A DNA stretch of 64,000 nucleotides from Spirosoma profusum. Its GTDB lineage: Bacteria > Bacteroidota > Bacteroidia > Cytophagales > Spirosomataceae. Shown piece by piece: positions 53,856 through 62,763 of the stretch. The position numbers and the translations under genes are program-made. The notes under the pieces were generated by a model. The model had not been told where the DNA came from. It did not search any database and saw nothing but the letters and a program-made list of their open reading frames with translations. The first letter of the stretch is position 1; the number at the start of each line of letters is the position of its first letter. The stretch is from positions 186,001 through 250,000 of the forward strand of contig NZ_JACWZY010000005.1 of NCBI RefSeq assembly GCF_014699005.1, in the 5' to 3' direction.

Positions 53856-53960
53856 TTCTATAGTTTTTCAAATGTCGAGTAACTTTTATCAGCCTGATAG
53901 AATTAAACACGTTGGCGAATAATTGTAAATAACTTAATTATAGGCTATTACTGTCTACAA

Positions 53961-54962
53961 ATGCGCATATTTCGTTGGAGCATTTTACTAATAACCATAG
54001 TTTTTTGGGCAAGTGGACTTTCGACTGGAATAGCCTACAGGCTTTCAGCTTTAGGAGTAATTACAGATCAGGTACGATTTGGAGATTTATATCAATTTTC
54101 GGCTCTGCCTCAGTTCAAGCAGCCATGGCCAGAATACGCACATCCAAATCGCTTCAGTGATACAGCCGCTACGCATCTGTACATTATTGGCGATAGTTTC
54201 ACGCTGCCGTTATTTTTGAATAAATCAGATTTTCGGGTAAGTCATTATGAGCGATGGGGAATGGGGCCATTAAATTTTGTTCTATCCGACTCCACCAAAC
54301 GCAACGTATTATTAATTGAATCGGTTGAACGTAACATTCGCCAGAATTTTGCGATGCCCCATCATCAAGATATTTCTTCAATCACTACGTATCAGGAGCC
54401 CAACTGGTTAGGGCAATTAAGCGAACGATTTGGAAAAGGCTTTCATCGAAATCGTGTCGAAACCAGGCTCGAAGCTGCCCTGTTTAACCATGACTGGGCA
54501 TTCTGGTTTAAAGAAATTAAAGCACAATTGACTCTCAACTGGTTCGGCCGGACAGATGCTCAGGTAAGTCTATCGAAAGACAAAAAGCATCTATTTTATT
54601 TCATGGAAGCTGACAATCGGTTACCACAGAATTCTTCTTTTTCTCCGCTCGAAGACGCCGAAGTGGATTCGTTGATACAAAATTTGAACAAGACCGCTGA
54701 TTATTACCGACATCAGGGATTCGATGAAATTTATCTGTCACTGATACCGAATAAAGCCAGTATTCTGGATACTAATCGAACTGACTATAACCATCTAATT
54801 GAACGTATTCAGAATAGCCCAAACTTAGCAATACCGATTGTAAACACTTATAATGTGTTCAAGCAATCTTCCAGATCACTCTACCTTAAAGGTGACACAC
54901 ATTGGAATTGTGAAGGTCATGCTACATGGCTCAAACTAGTGCAGCAGAAACTGCGCATTTAA
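53961..54962 (+). CDS. AlgX/AlgJ-like SGNH hydrolase-fold protein
   Basis: This 333-residue protein has one N-terminal membrane anchor (IFRWSILLITIVFWASGL) and a periplasmic SGNH-type domain. LYIIGDSFTLPLFL (about residues 73-86) supplies Ser in GDSF, and YLKGDTHWNCEGHATWL (about 311-327) supplies Asp and His in DxHW, as in AlgJ/AlgX and other polysaccharide O-acetyltransferases. It probably takes an acetyl group from a membrane acyltransferase to the glycan. Such proteins usually pair with MBOAT partners; here only acyltransferase-3 proteins are nearby. Confidence 0.82.
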   Translation: MRIFRWSILLITIVFWASGLSTGIAYRLSALGVITDQVRFGDLYQFSALPQFKQPWPEYAHPNRFSDTAATHLYIIGDSFTLPLFLNKSDFRVSHYERWGMGPLNFVLSDSTKRNVLLIESVERNIRQNFAMPHHQDISSITTYQEPNWLGQLSERFGKGFHRNRVETRLEAALFNHDWAFWFKEIKAQLTLNWFGRTDAQVSLSKDKKHLFYFMEADNRLPQNSSFSPLEDAEVDSLIQNLNKTADYYRHQGFDEIYLSLIPNKASILDTNRTDYNHLIERIQNSPNLAIPIVNTYNVFKQSSRSLYLKGDTHWNCEGHATWLKLVQQKLRI

Positions 54963-55072
54963 TTATTTCCAATATAATTCGGCAAAGTAATTGAAGGGAG
55001 TTTTATCATATCTGTTACGTATTTCCACAATCGTTTTCTAACTCATTTACAGTATTAGACAATCCCTGATTT

Positions 55073-55969
55073 ATGCTTCTCCAACGTATTAATCGCTTTC
55101 GTTACGTATATAACCTTCTCTATCATCAAACAGGTCTGGGCTTTCCCCCCGGCCACTACTATAGCCCCATTGTCAATAAAAGCGAATTACTTAATCGGGA
55201 TGAGCTATTTGAAAATTTTCCTCGGCAAATTCCAAATATTGACTTAAGGGAAGCCCAGCAAATGAAGTTGTTGGAGCAATTCAGCAAGCTTTATCCAACA
55301 ATTCCTTTTTCCAAAGCATATAATCCTGACCATCGGTATCACTACGATGCTCTTGGTAACCAGTATTGCTATTCCGACGCAATTATGCTCCACTGCATAA
55401 TGCGAACATTCAATCCTCAGCAAATAATTGAAGTAGGTTCGGGCTTTTCGTCGGCTGTAATGCTGGATACCAATCAACTGTTTTTCAACAATACTATTCA
55501 ATTCACCTTTATAGAGCCTTATCCAGAGCGACTCTACGGCTTGCTACGTGACGAGGATCACAAACGTACTGTTACGTATGAAAAAGGCTTACAGGAAATT
55601 GACTTAAAAGAATTCGATAAACTTGCCGAAAACGACATACTATTTATAGATTCTACGCATGTTTCTAAAACGGGGAGTGATGTTAACCAGGTTATTTTCA
55701 ACATTCTACCTCGATTACAGAAAGGTGTATTAATTCACTTCCATGATATTTTTTACCCATTCGAATACCCTAAAGACTGGGTGATAAATAGTACTGGATT
55801 TGGCTGGAACGAAGCCTATATTTTAAGAGCTTTCTTAATGAACAATTCTGATTACGAGATTGTATTATTCAATACATTTATGGAAAACTTTCATTTAAGA
55901 TGGTTTGAAGAATATATGCCCTTATGTCTGGAGAACAAAGGTGGAAGTATATGGCTACGTAAAAAGTAA
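55073..55969 (+). CDS. Class I SAM-dependent methyltransferase-like protein
   Basis: This 298-residue protein has YHYDALGNQYCYSDAIMLHCI, QIIEVGSGFSSAVMLDTNQ (motif I, about residues 121-139), FTFIEPYPERL, NDILFIDSTHVSKTGSDVN (about 194-212) and GVLIHFHDIFYPFEYPKDWV. This matches the Methyltransf_24-like group found in polysaccharide loci. Activity is presumed sugar O-methylation. It carries several ACGTA words, unlike the AT-rich acyltransferase genes around it. Confidence 0.8.
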   Translation: MLLQRINRFRYVYNLLYHQTGLGFPPGHYYSPIVNKSELLNRDELFENFPRQIPNIDLREAQQMKLLEQFSKLYPTIPFSKAYNPDHRYHYDALGNQYCYSDAIMLHCIMRTFNPQQIIEVGSGFSSAVMLDTNQLFFNNTIQFTFIEPYPERLYGLLRDEDHKRTVTYEKGLQEIDLKEFDKLAENDILFIDSTHVSKTGSDVNQVIFNILPRLQKGVLIHFHDIFYPFEYPKDWVINSTGFGWNEAYILRAFLMNNSDYEIVLFNTFMENFHLRWFEEYMPLCLENKGGSIWLRKK

Positions 55970-55998
55970 AAATTTATCTATATATAGTTTTAGCAAAT

Positions 55999-57237
55999 AT
56001 GAATCAATTTATTCAAAATACACTTTTGGGGCCAGTAGGCATTTTACCAGCCATATTCGTTTTAATAAGTGCCCTATTATCAATAACGGTACTTTATAAA
56101 AGTAATCGTATTATTTTACAGTCTGTAAAATATGAAAGTTTTGACGCGCTAAAAGGGTACTTATCAATCATAGTATTTATTTGCCATAGCATAACTTGGT
56201 ATTATTATTTACGCACAAGAAATTGGTTTCCTCCACCATCAAATGCATACCATCAAATTGGGCAAGCAAGTATTTCGATGTTTTTCATGATGACCAGTTT
56301 TTTATTTTGCAATAAACTACTAAAAGGGCAAACTAATTGGTTGAAACTGTATATTGGTCGTATATTTCGTCTATTTCCAGTTTATTTTTTATCAATATTT
56401 TGCTTATTCTTAATTATAGGCTATTTAAGTAATTTTTCATTAAATGAAAATGAATCCATATTAACTATAACTAGCCAATTTAAAAAATGGATATTATTTA
56501 CTATGAAGGACTGGCCCAACGTAAATGGTATTCAAAAAACCTGGATTATCATCGCCCACATTACTTGGACGTTACGGTATGAATGGCTTTTTTATTTAGC
56601 TTTACCTGTTATTAGTATTTTATTTTTCAATGAAAAACCTAATTTATTGATAATATCTATTTCATTATATATCTTATTTGTAGTATTGCCATATAAAGAT
56701 TACTCATACATAAACTTCATACATTTTGGTGGAGGCATATTAGCTTCATTATTAATTAGATTCGGCAAATTTTCACATTTTACATACAGCTGGCCGTTTT
56801 CTATAATAATTTTTCTTCTTATATTATTATTAGTAACTATCGAAGGTCAGCAGTTATTTCATATCGCTATTACAGCCGCTATATTTATCATAATTGCCTG
56901 TGGAAATACAATTTTCGGTGTACTATTAAATAAATACGCGCGAGCATTGGGCCAAGTTTCATATGGGATATATTTATTTCATGGTATAGTTTTTTTTATT
57001 TTTTTTAGATTTATACTGGGGTACGAGAAGGCAGCAACCTTGTCGAGTGCGCAACATTGGGTTTGTATAATATTACTAACTCCATTGATTATACTAATAG
57101 CATCCCTTATACATATTTACATTGAATTTCCAGCTATGCAGTTGACGCCTTTAATTTATCAGAAAATACATGAAATAACATCAGCAACAAAACATAAAGC
57201 CAGAATTTATTGGCATCAGGTGGTATCATTCAAATAA
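55999..57237 (+). CDS. Acyltransferase family 3, tandem copy A
   Basis: This 412-residue membrane protein has an N-terminal extra helix (LLGPVGILPAIFVLISALLS), then YESFDALKGYLSIIVFICHS (catalytic His in the first core helix, about residues 47-66), YIGRIFRLFPVYFLSIFC and WTLRYEWLFYLALPVIS. It is plainly the sister of the next gene (shared LLGPV, ALKGYL/GLKGYL, TLRYEW). AT-rich. Likely acylates the glycan. Confidence 0.92.
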   Translation: MNQFIQNTLLGPVGILPAIFVLISALLSITVLYKSNRIILQSVKYESFDALKGYLSIIVFICHSITWYYYLRTRNWFPPPSNAYHQIGQASISMFFMMTSFLFCNKLLKGQTNWLKLYIGRIFRLFPVYFLSIFCLFLIIGYLSNFSLNENESILTITSQFKKWILFTMKDWPNVNGIQKTWIIIAHITWTLRYEWLFYLALPVISILFFNEKPNLLIISISLYILFVVLPYKDYSYINFIHFGGGILASLLIRFGKFSHFTYSWPFSIIIFLLILLLVTIEGQQLFHIAITAAIFIIIACGNTIFGVLLNKYARALGQVSYGIYLFHGIVFFIFFRFILGYEKAATLSSAQHWVCIILLTPLIILIASLIHIYIEFPAMQLTPLIYQKIHEITSATKHKARIYWHQVVSFK

Positions 57238-57272
57238 AAGATAGTTTTAATAATCAAAATTACCCTAATAAT

Positions 57273-58541
57273 ATGAATTATATTATAAATAAAATATTAT
57301 TAGGGCCAGTAGCCTTACTTCCTGCAATTTGCGTAATTGCAGTCTCACTACTAACTACGACCGCAATCAGCAAAAGTAAATATTTAACCTTACAGCCAGT
57401 AAAATACGAAAATTTAGATGGATTAAAGGGGTATTTAGCGGTTATCGTATTTATCTCACATAGCGCTACTTGGTATTTTTATTTACGTACAGGCAACTGG
57501 TGGGCCCCACCGTCTAATTTATACATTCAAATGACAAATTTGAGTGTTTCAATGTTTTTTATGATGTCAGGTCTCTTATTCTTCAATAAAATGATAAAAG
57601 GCGAAATTAACTGGTTAAACTTATATATATCTCGAATATTACGTTTAGTTCCTATTTATGCGCTAGCTATAATTTTCTTATTTGTTATCATTGGCTTTTT
57701 AAGCAAATTTTCATTTAGTGATAAAGAGTCTTTTTTAACATTAATTAGCCAATTTAGCAAGTGGATATTATTTACCATAAAAGATGCGCCTAATATTAAT
57801 AATTTTCAAAATACAGGAGTTATTATCTGTTACGTCCCATGGACGTTGCGGTATGAATGGTTTTTTTATCTAACATTACCGGTATTAAGTTTTTTACTTT
57901 TCAGAAATAAGCCTAGTATTTCTGCAATACTAATTACTATATGTATTCTTTTTTTTATAATACCTTATAAAGATTATTTATACATGTACTTCACTTATTT
58001 TGTTGGTGGAATCATAGCCGCTTTACTAGTTAATTTTGGAAAATTCTCACAAAGAACCACGCACTGGGTATTTTCCGGTATCATTTTTATTTTGGCACTT
58101 ATAGTAGCAGTTATTAAACCTTACCAGCTATTGCCTCTTATTATATTTTCCGTAATATTTTGTATAATTACAGGTGGCAACACACTTTTCGGTTTTTTAT
58201 CAAACAAGGGAGCACGACTATTAGGTCAGCTTTCTTATGGAATCTATATGTTTCATGGTCTACTATTATTCTGTCTTTTTAGATTTGGATTAGGCTTTGA
58301 AAAAGCAGCTAAGCTAACGAGTCTAGAGCATTGGTCATTAGTAGTAATGATAACACCGATAATTGTACTGGTAGCTTTTATTTTGCATGTTAATATTGAA
58401 TTACCAGTTATTCAACTTACGCCAATAGTCTATAAAACAATACGTGATCTTCTAAATACCATTGAGCAAAAAATAACAATTGTCTGGCATAAAATTTTAA
58501 ATAGTAAATTCCTATCTGAGAAATGGAATCAAAATTATTGA
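57273..58541 (+). CDS. Acyltransferase family 3, tandem copy B
   Basis: This roughly 422-residue protein duplicates the preceding one in layout: LLGPVALLPAICVIAVSLLT, YENLDGLKGYLAVIVFISHSATW, YISRILRLVPIYALAIIF and WTLRYEWFFYLTLPVLS. The frame is open from 57210 inside copy A, but the ATG at 57273 matches the start of copy A (MNYIINKILLGPV against MNQFIQNTLLGPV) and is preferred. It overlaps the next acyltransferase gene by 19 bases. Divergence between copies suggests different acyl donors or positions. Confidence 0.92.
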   Translation: MNYIINKILLGPVALLPAICVIAVSLLTTTAISKSKYLTLQPVKYENLDGLKGYLAVIVFISHSATWYFYLRTGNWWAPPSNLYIQMTNLSVSMFFMMSGLLFFNKMIKGEINWLNLYISRILRLVPIYALAIIFLFVIIGFLSKFSFSDKESFLTLISQFSKWILFTIKDAPNINNFQNTGVIICYVPWTLRYEWFFYLTLPVLSFLLFRNKPSISAILITICILFFIIPYKDYLYMYFTYFVGGIIAALLVNFGKFSQRTTHWVFSGIIFILALIVAVIKPYQLLPLIIFSVIFCIITGGNTLFGFLSNKGARLLGQLSYGIYMFHGLLLFCLFRFGLGFEKAAKLTSLEHWSLVVMITPIIVLVAFILHVNIELPVIQLTPIVYKTIRDLLNTIEQKITIVWHKILNSKFLSEKWNQNY

Positions 58542-59605
58542 GTGAGGTCAATAGTAATCGTAATAACAATTTCAATTTATTACGACTTATAGCGGCATGT
58601 GCGGTTATATTTTGCCATGCTCAACCAGCAGCGGGCAAAAGTATAACAGCTATTAATTATTACTCTGGATTTGTGGCTGTAGATGTGTTTTTCATTACAA
58701 GTGGTTTCCTTGTAACTGGCAGCTTATTAAAGCGTAACAATATAAACTTTTTTATAGTATCTCGCTTTCTTAGGATATTTCCTGGGTTATTTGTTTGCCT
58801 ACTATTTAGTGTGTTTATTATAGGAGCATTATTCACTACACTACCTTTAAAAGCATATTTAACTAATCTACAAATTTCTACTTATTTGTATCATAATTTA
58901 AATTTATTCTCTACAACTGAGTGCTCCTTACCAGGTGTTTTCGAAAATAATCATTTTAAGTCATGTGTAAACGTATCCCTTTGGACATTACCATGGGAAA
59001 TTAAAATGTATATAGGATTATTAATTCTAGGGGCTTTTAGGCTGTTTATTAATGCTCTTTTTTCTCTTCGGATTATTAAAGTTATCATTATAACAATATT
59101 TATCTTTTCGGTATCTCTAACCATTTATAGGTATTTTAAGACAAATAACTTTGATAACCCGTCACGTTTTACAGCTATGTTCTCTTCAGGGGCTCTTTTT
59201 TACATTTATCGTGATCGAATTATTTTATCACAATCGTTATTTATATGTTTACTTTTACTTCTTATAGCTTTTTTATTCAAAAAAGATTGGCTATTAATTC
59301 CATACGCTCTATCAATATGTTATCTTGTTATTTACCTTGCGTTCATCCCAAAAGGATTTATACGCAAATTCAATAAATTACCCGATTATTCGTATGGTGT
59401 TTATATTTATGGGTTCCCTGTTCAGCAGTCGATAGCCGCACTTTACACAACTATCAGCCTGAAAGAGATGATTATTTATAGTTTTATCATCACTGTTTTG
59501 CTGGCTTCTTTGTCGTGGCATTTCATTGAGAAGCCAGCATTAAGCCTAAAGAAATATTTCCATTCTCCACGATTTATACAGAATTTAGAAACAAAGCCTG
59601 TCTGA
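58523..59605 (+). CDS. Acyltransferase family 3, fourth copy
   Basis: This 360-residue membrane protein has NFNLLRLIAACAVIFCHAQP (catalytic His, about residues 16-35), VAVDVFFITSGFLVTGSLL, FIVSRFLRIFPGLFVCLLFS (about 76-95), and SLWTLPWEIKMYIGLLILG. It is closer to plain OafA-type acyltransferases than to the tandem pair before it. It ends the long AT-rich acylation block. Confidence 0.92.
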   Translation: MESKLLSEVNSNRNNNFNLLRLIAACAVIFCHAQPAAGKSITAINYYSGFVAVDVFFITSGFLVTGSLLKRNNINFFIVSRFLRIFPGLFVCLLFSVFIIGALFTTLPLKAYLTNLQISTYLYHNLNLFSTTECSLPGVFENNHFKSCVNVSLWTLPWEIKMYIGLLILGAFRLFINALFSLRIIKVIIITIFIFSVSLTIYRYFKTNNFDNPSRFTAMFSSGALFYIYRDRIILSQSLFICLLLLLIAFLFKKDWLLIPYALSICYLVIYLAFIPKGFIRKFNKLPDYSYGVYIYGFPVQQSIAALYTTISLKEMIIYSFIITVLLASLSWHFIEKPALSLKKYFHSPRFIQNLETKPV

Positions 59606-59981
59606 TAGAAGCAGATAAGAGTCGTTCATGATTTGCAAGGTTTTGGCCAACCTTACCACTCTTCAATATGTTTACTGATATACCTGCTTCCCTGATTGTA
59701 TTGCCTTCATTTGCTACCATAAAGTTTTTTTTGACAACAAATTCCTAATAATCAGATACGTGTACCGAAAAGTAAATATATGAGGTGCATCGAAATCTGA
59801 GATTGGCTCAATTTTTGATTTTTTGAGTCATTGCAGCCTAGTAATCACCTACGTCAGGAATTTGATGTAAAACCTCTATTTTCTATAACATAGACGGATT
59901 CCCATATAAAGTACCTACAACTCGGTGGTGATAACTTCCAGGCGCATATGTCTATTGCCCAATGTTTATCAGCTATTGGCC
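59606..59981 (+). other. Gene-free spacer before the NusG-like gene
   Basis: About 375 bases hold no convincing gene. The only structure noticed is a small inverted repeat AAGGTT/AACCTT at 59637-59642 and 59649-59654 without a T-tract, so it is not called a terminator. No full Bacteroidota promoter was found. The NusG-like gene could be read from the upstream operon or from an unseen promoter here. Confidence 0.4.
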
Positions 59982-60488
59982 ATGCCTTGGTTTGTCCTCT
60001 ATACCAAATCCAGATCAGAAAAACTGGCGGCTGAAAAGCTACGCCAGAAAGGTATCGAAGTATACTGCCCGCTTCGAAAAGTTAAACGAAAATGGTCAGA
60101 CCGTATCAAGATGGTTGAAGAGCCCTTGTTCCGGTCATATTGTTTTGTCAACCTGGAAGAGCACCTACGTAGTACTGTTTTCGGTGTCCCCGGCGTAGTA
60201 GGATACCTTCACTGGTTGAAAAAACCAGCTATCGTAAAACAGCGCGAGATTGACCTGATCAAAACGATGCTAAATGATTTCGACCATGATTCCCTCGAAA
60301 TCATCGATTTTTCAGCCAGTGATCGGCTACGCATCACATCCGGGGCTTTTATGGATCAGGAGGGCGAAGTACTCGCTACACAGGGAAAAAAAATCTTTGT
60401 CCGGCTCGAATCACTAAACATCTGTGTATCAGTCGACATGAGTAAAAATAAAGTCGAGAAAGTGAAAAAACCGAAACGATATTATTAG
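59982..60488 (+). CDS. NusG-like transcription antitermination protein (UpxY/RfaH-like)
   Basis: This 168-residue NusG paralogue has the NGN domain (PWFVLYTKSRSEKLAAEKL at the start, IEVYCPLRKVKRKWSDR, EEPLFRSYCFVNLEE about residues 49-63, GVVGYLHWLKKPAIV) and a C-terminal KOW domain (RLRITSGAFMDQEGEV, about 120-135). Paralogues of this type bind RNA polymerase and prevent early termination in long capsule operons. The frame is open from 59925, but ATG 59982 gives the normal start MPWFVLYTKSR. Unusually it lies near the 3' end of the locus and not at its head. Confidence 0.92.
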   Translation: MPWFVLYTKSRSEKLAAEKLRQKGIEVYCPLRKVKRKWSDRIKMVEEPLFRSYCFVNLEEHLRSTVFGVPGVVGYLHWLKKPAIVKQREIDLIKTMLNDFDHDSLEIIDFSASDRLRITSGAFMDQEGEVLATQGKKIFVRLESLNICVSVDMSKNKVEKVKKPKRYY

Positions 60489-60525
60489 ATACATATCTGC
60501 TACGATTAGAACCTACCGTTATAAT

Positions 60526-62007
60526 ATGCCTAATTATTTACATAAAATTTATTCGGTGATACTGTGCGTTTTATGTTATACTGCTACGTATGCACAGACT
60601 ACTTCCAGAAAAATACGCTATGAAGTAGAAGCCGGTACGTATCTATCCTCTACGTCGACAAATCCATTCTGGATACGTTCCAATCAATACGGCGAAATTC
60701 CCCTGGAATCGCAGGGATTTACACTACGTGCGCAAATCCAGAAAGAATATGATCCGTACCTTTCTTCGAAAAAAGGCAAAGGAAAATTTTCGTATGGCTA
60801 TGGCGCACGAGCCGTACTAAATGCCGGTCGGATTAATCAGGTTCTCATTTCGGAACTGTACGGTAAGCTACGGTATGGGGCTGTGGAACTGTCGGCAGGG
60901 CGAAGACGCGGGATTATAGGTCTTGTCGATTCTACGTTAAGTTCGGGTTCTTACATCTGGTCGGGCAATGCTTTGCCCATGCCAAAAGTGGAGATTTCGA
61001 TACCAAATTATATGCCTTTATTTAAAAACGGCCTTATCGCCGTAAAAGGCAACTATGCACATGGTTGGTTTGGTCGAAACGATTCGCTTGATAATTCGTA
61101 TCTGCATCAGAAAAGCCTGTATATCCGTCTGGGAAAACCTTCCTGGCGGTTTAAAGTTTATGGCGGGTTCAATCACCAGGTACAATGGGGTGGTAGGTTA
61201 TTATACAACCGCGTCGATAATGGAGTTAAAATTACTCGCTACGGCACCGACTGGGAAACGTATCTATACGTAGTGAATGGAAAATCGCTGTACACGCTCG
61301 ATACGTTGGTGGTACAGAACGGCGCAGCGTCAGCCGAAGGGGGTAACCGGGTTGGGAACCACCTGGGCTCACTTGATCTGGGACTCGAATACGAGAGTGA
61401 GAATTCCAGATGGTTATTCTATCGTCAGTCGTTTTACGAGGCCGGTGCTTTATTCTATCTGAACAACGTAGCAGACGGCCTGAATGGCATATCTTTCGTT
61501 CGCAAAAACGCTCAATTTGGTATTATACGCGTTGTTTTTGAATACCTGCAAACGTCCAGTCAGGGTGGTTCTATTTCGTCGGGACGAACGAGTATTTCGC
61601 AGCTACGGGGCGCCGAAGACTACTTCAATAACGGGCGGTACATTGATGGCTGGGTATACAAAGGGCAAACCATCGGTACGCCCTATATCATGCCGTTACG
61701 TTACACAAGCGGTTTGCCGCAGAATTTGGACTCCAACCCGAACCGAATTGTCAACAACCGGGTAGAGGTTTATACACTGGGTATAATGAGCCGTATTGGG
61801 AACGTTGATCTGTTAACCCGATTTACGTCGAGCCAGAACTTCGGTAACTATTATTATCCGCCTTTCAGCATCTCCCAAAAATCGTTTCAGCAGCAGTTTA
61901 TCGTTCCCGTTAATAAATACACGTTCACGGTCAATCTTGCTTACGACAGCGAAGGCGTTTTACAGGAAAATTATGGGCTAAATTTCCTGATAAAGCGCAC
62001 ATTTTAA
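60526..62007 (+). CDS. Wzi-like capsule assembly outer-membrane beta-barrel
   Basis: This 493-residue protein has a signal peptide (IYSVILCVLCYTATYAQ, cleavage after YAQ) and then alternating strands typical of an 18-stranded barrel. Family strings include YEVEAGTYLSSTSTNPFWIRSNQYG (key PFWxRSNQYG), LSAGRRRGIIGLVDSTLSSGSY, and VEISIPNYMPLF. It ends in the phenylalanine (IKRTF) common to outer-membrane barrels. It matches the Bacteroidota Caps_assemb_Wzi family and likely helps anchor or assemble the polymer on the cell surface. Confidence 0.92.
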   Translation: MPNYLHKIYSVILCVLCYTATYAQTTSRKIRYEVEAGTYLSSTSTNPFWIRSNQYGEIPLESQGFTLRAQIQKEYDPYLSSKKGKGKFSYGYGARAVLNAGRINQVLISELYGKLRYGAVELSAGRRRGIIGLVDSTLSSGSYIWSGNALPMPKVEISIPNYMPLFKNGLIAVKGNYAHGWFGRNDSLDNSYLHQKSLYIRLGKPSWRFKVYGGFNHQVQWGGRLLYNRVDNGVKITRYGTDWETYLYVVNGKSLYTLDTLVVQNGAASAEGGNRVGNHLGSLDLGLEYESENSRWLFYRQSFYEAGALFYLNNVADGLNGISFVRKNAQFGIIRVVFEYLQTSSQGGSISSGRTSISQLRGAEDYFNNGRYIDGWVYKGQTIGTPYIMPLRYTSGLPQNLDSNPNRIVNNRVEVYTLGIMSRIGNVDLLTRFTSSQNFGNYYYPPFSISQKSFQQQFIVPVNKYTFTVNLAYDSEGVLQENYGLNFLIKRTF

Positions 62008-62075
62008 GCACATTCGGTTTAGCTACGTAACGGTTTAAATTATACATTTCTCAGCTTACATACCTCTGTAAACGT

Positions 62076-62759
62076 ATGAAATTAGCACTACTTAGTTGTT
62101 TTCTGCTTGTGCAACTGACACTGCTGGCACAGTCGCCGGAACCAGCCCAGATTGCTCAAATAGAACGTATTGATTTAACGAATTCGGTAGATCTACACAC
62201 GGCGCAAGTTGCTTCAACGCTGCCCATCGAATCGTTATTGACAGCTCCGGAAGCCCCGGCCGACTCTATAGCGTCTAAACGACATTTTTTAACGACAGGG
62301 CTTTATATGAATGGAAAGCGTTTGTCGACTTCGAGTGTACTGTATACGTATCAGAAGGCGCCAAAATCTATGCCTAAGTCGTTGAATTTGTACCAGTTGG
62401 GTAGCTTTTTAAAGCCAGTTGGGCCATTGATGGTCGTAACCGGCGTGTATATTGGCTATCTGGCTATCAAAGGCAAACCAGCAACGGCCATGGTTCGGGG
62501 AACGGGTGGTACGTATCTTAATCCGGTGGTCCCGGACGTACCGGCTGAGTATACAGTTCGTAATTTACCTCGGTTACTGGCCGGAATAGGCATGGTTATT
62601 GGGGGAATTGCCGTGATAGAGTTTTCCAACGAGTTGGTGGCGAAGTCAGCTAAAAATTACAATTCGAAACTTTCACGCCCCCGACGAGTTGCGATACTTA
62701 ATAATGCTAAATTTGGTATAACTCCCGATGGCAACATCGGTTTATACGCCCGTTTTTAA
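62076..62759 (+). CDS. Secreted/membrane protein of unknown function
   Basis: I do not recognise this 227-residue protein. It has a signal peptide (MKLALLSCFLLVQLTLLAQ), a proline-rich stretch, then KRHFLTTGLYMNGKRLSTSSV near residue 69. Two hydrophobic segments follow: PLMVVTGVYIGYLAI near 117 and LLAGIGMVIGGIAVIEF near 168. Its position between the Wzi-like barrel and the tyrosine phosphatase suggests a part in capsule export or anchoring, but nothing in the sequence proves that. Its last bases overlap the open frame of the next gene. Confidence 0.8.
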   Translation: MKLALLSCFLLVQLTLLAQSPEPAQIAQIERIDLTNSVDLHTAQVASTLPIESLLTAPEAPADSIASKRHFLTTGLYMNGKRLSTSSVLYTYQKAPKSMPKSLNLYQLGSFLKPVGPLMVVTGVYIGYLAIKGKPATAMVRGTGGTYLNPVVPDVPAEYTVRNLPRLLAGIGMVIGGIAVIEFSNELVAKSAKNYNSKLSRPRRVAILNNAKFGITPDGNIGLYARF

Positions 62760-62763
62760 TACT

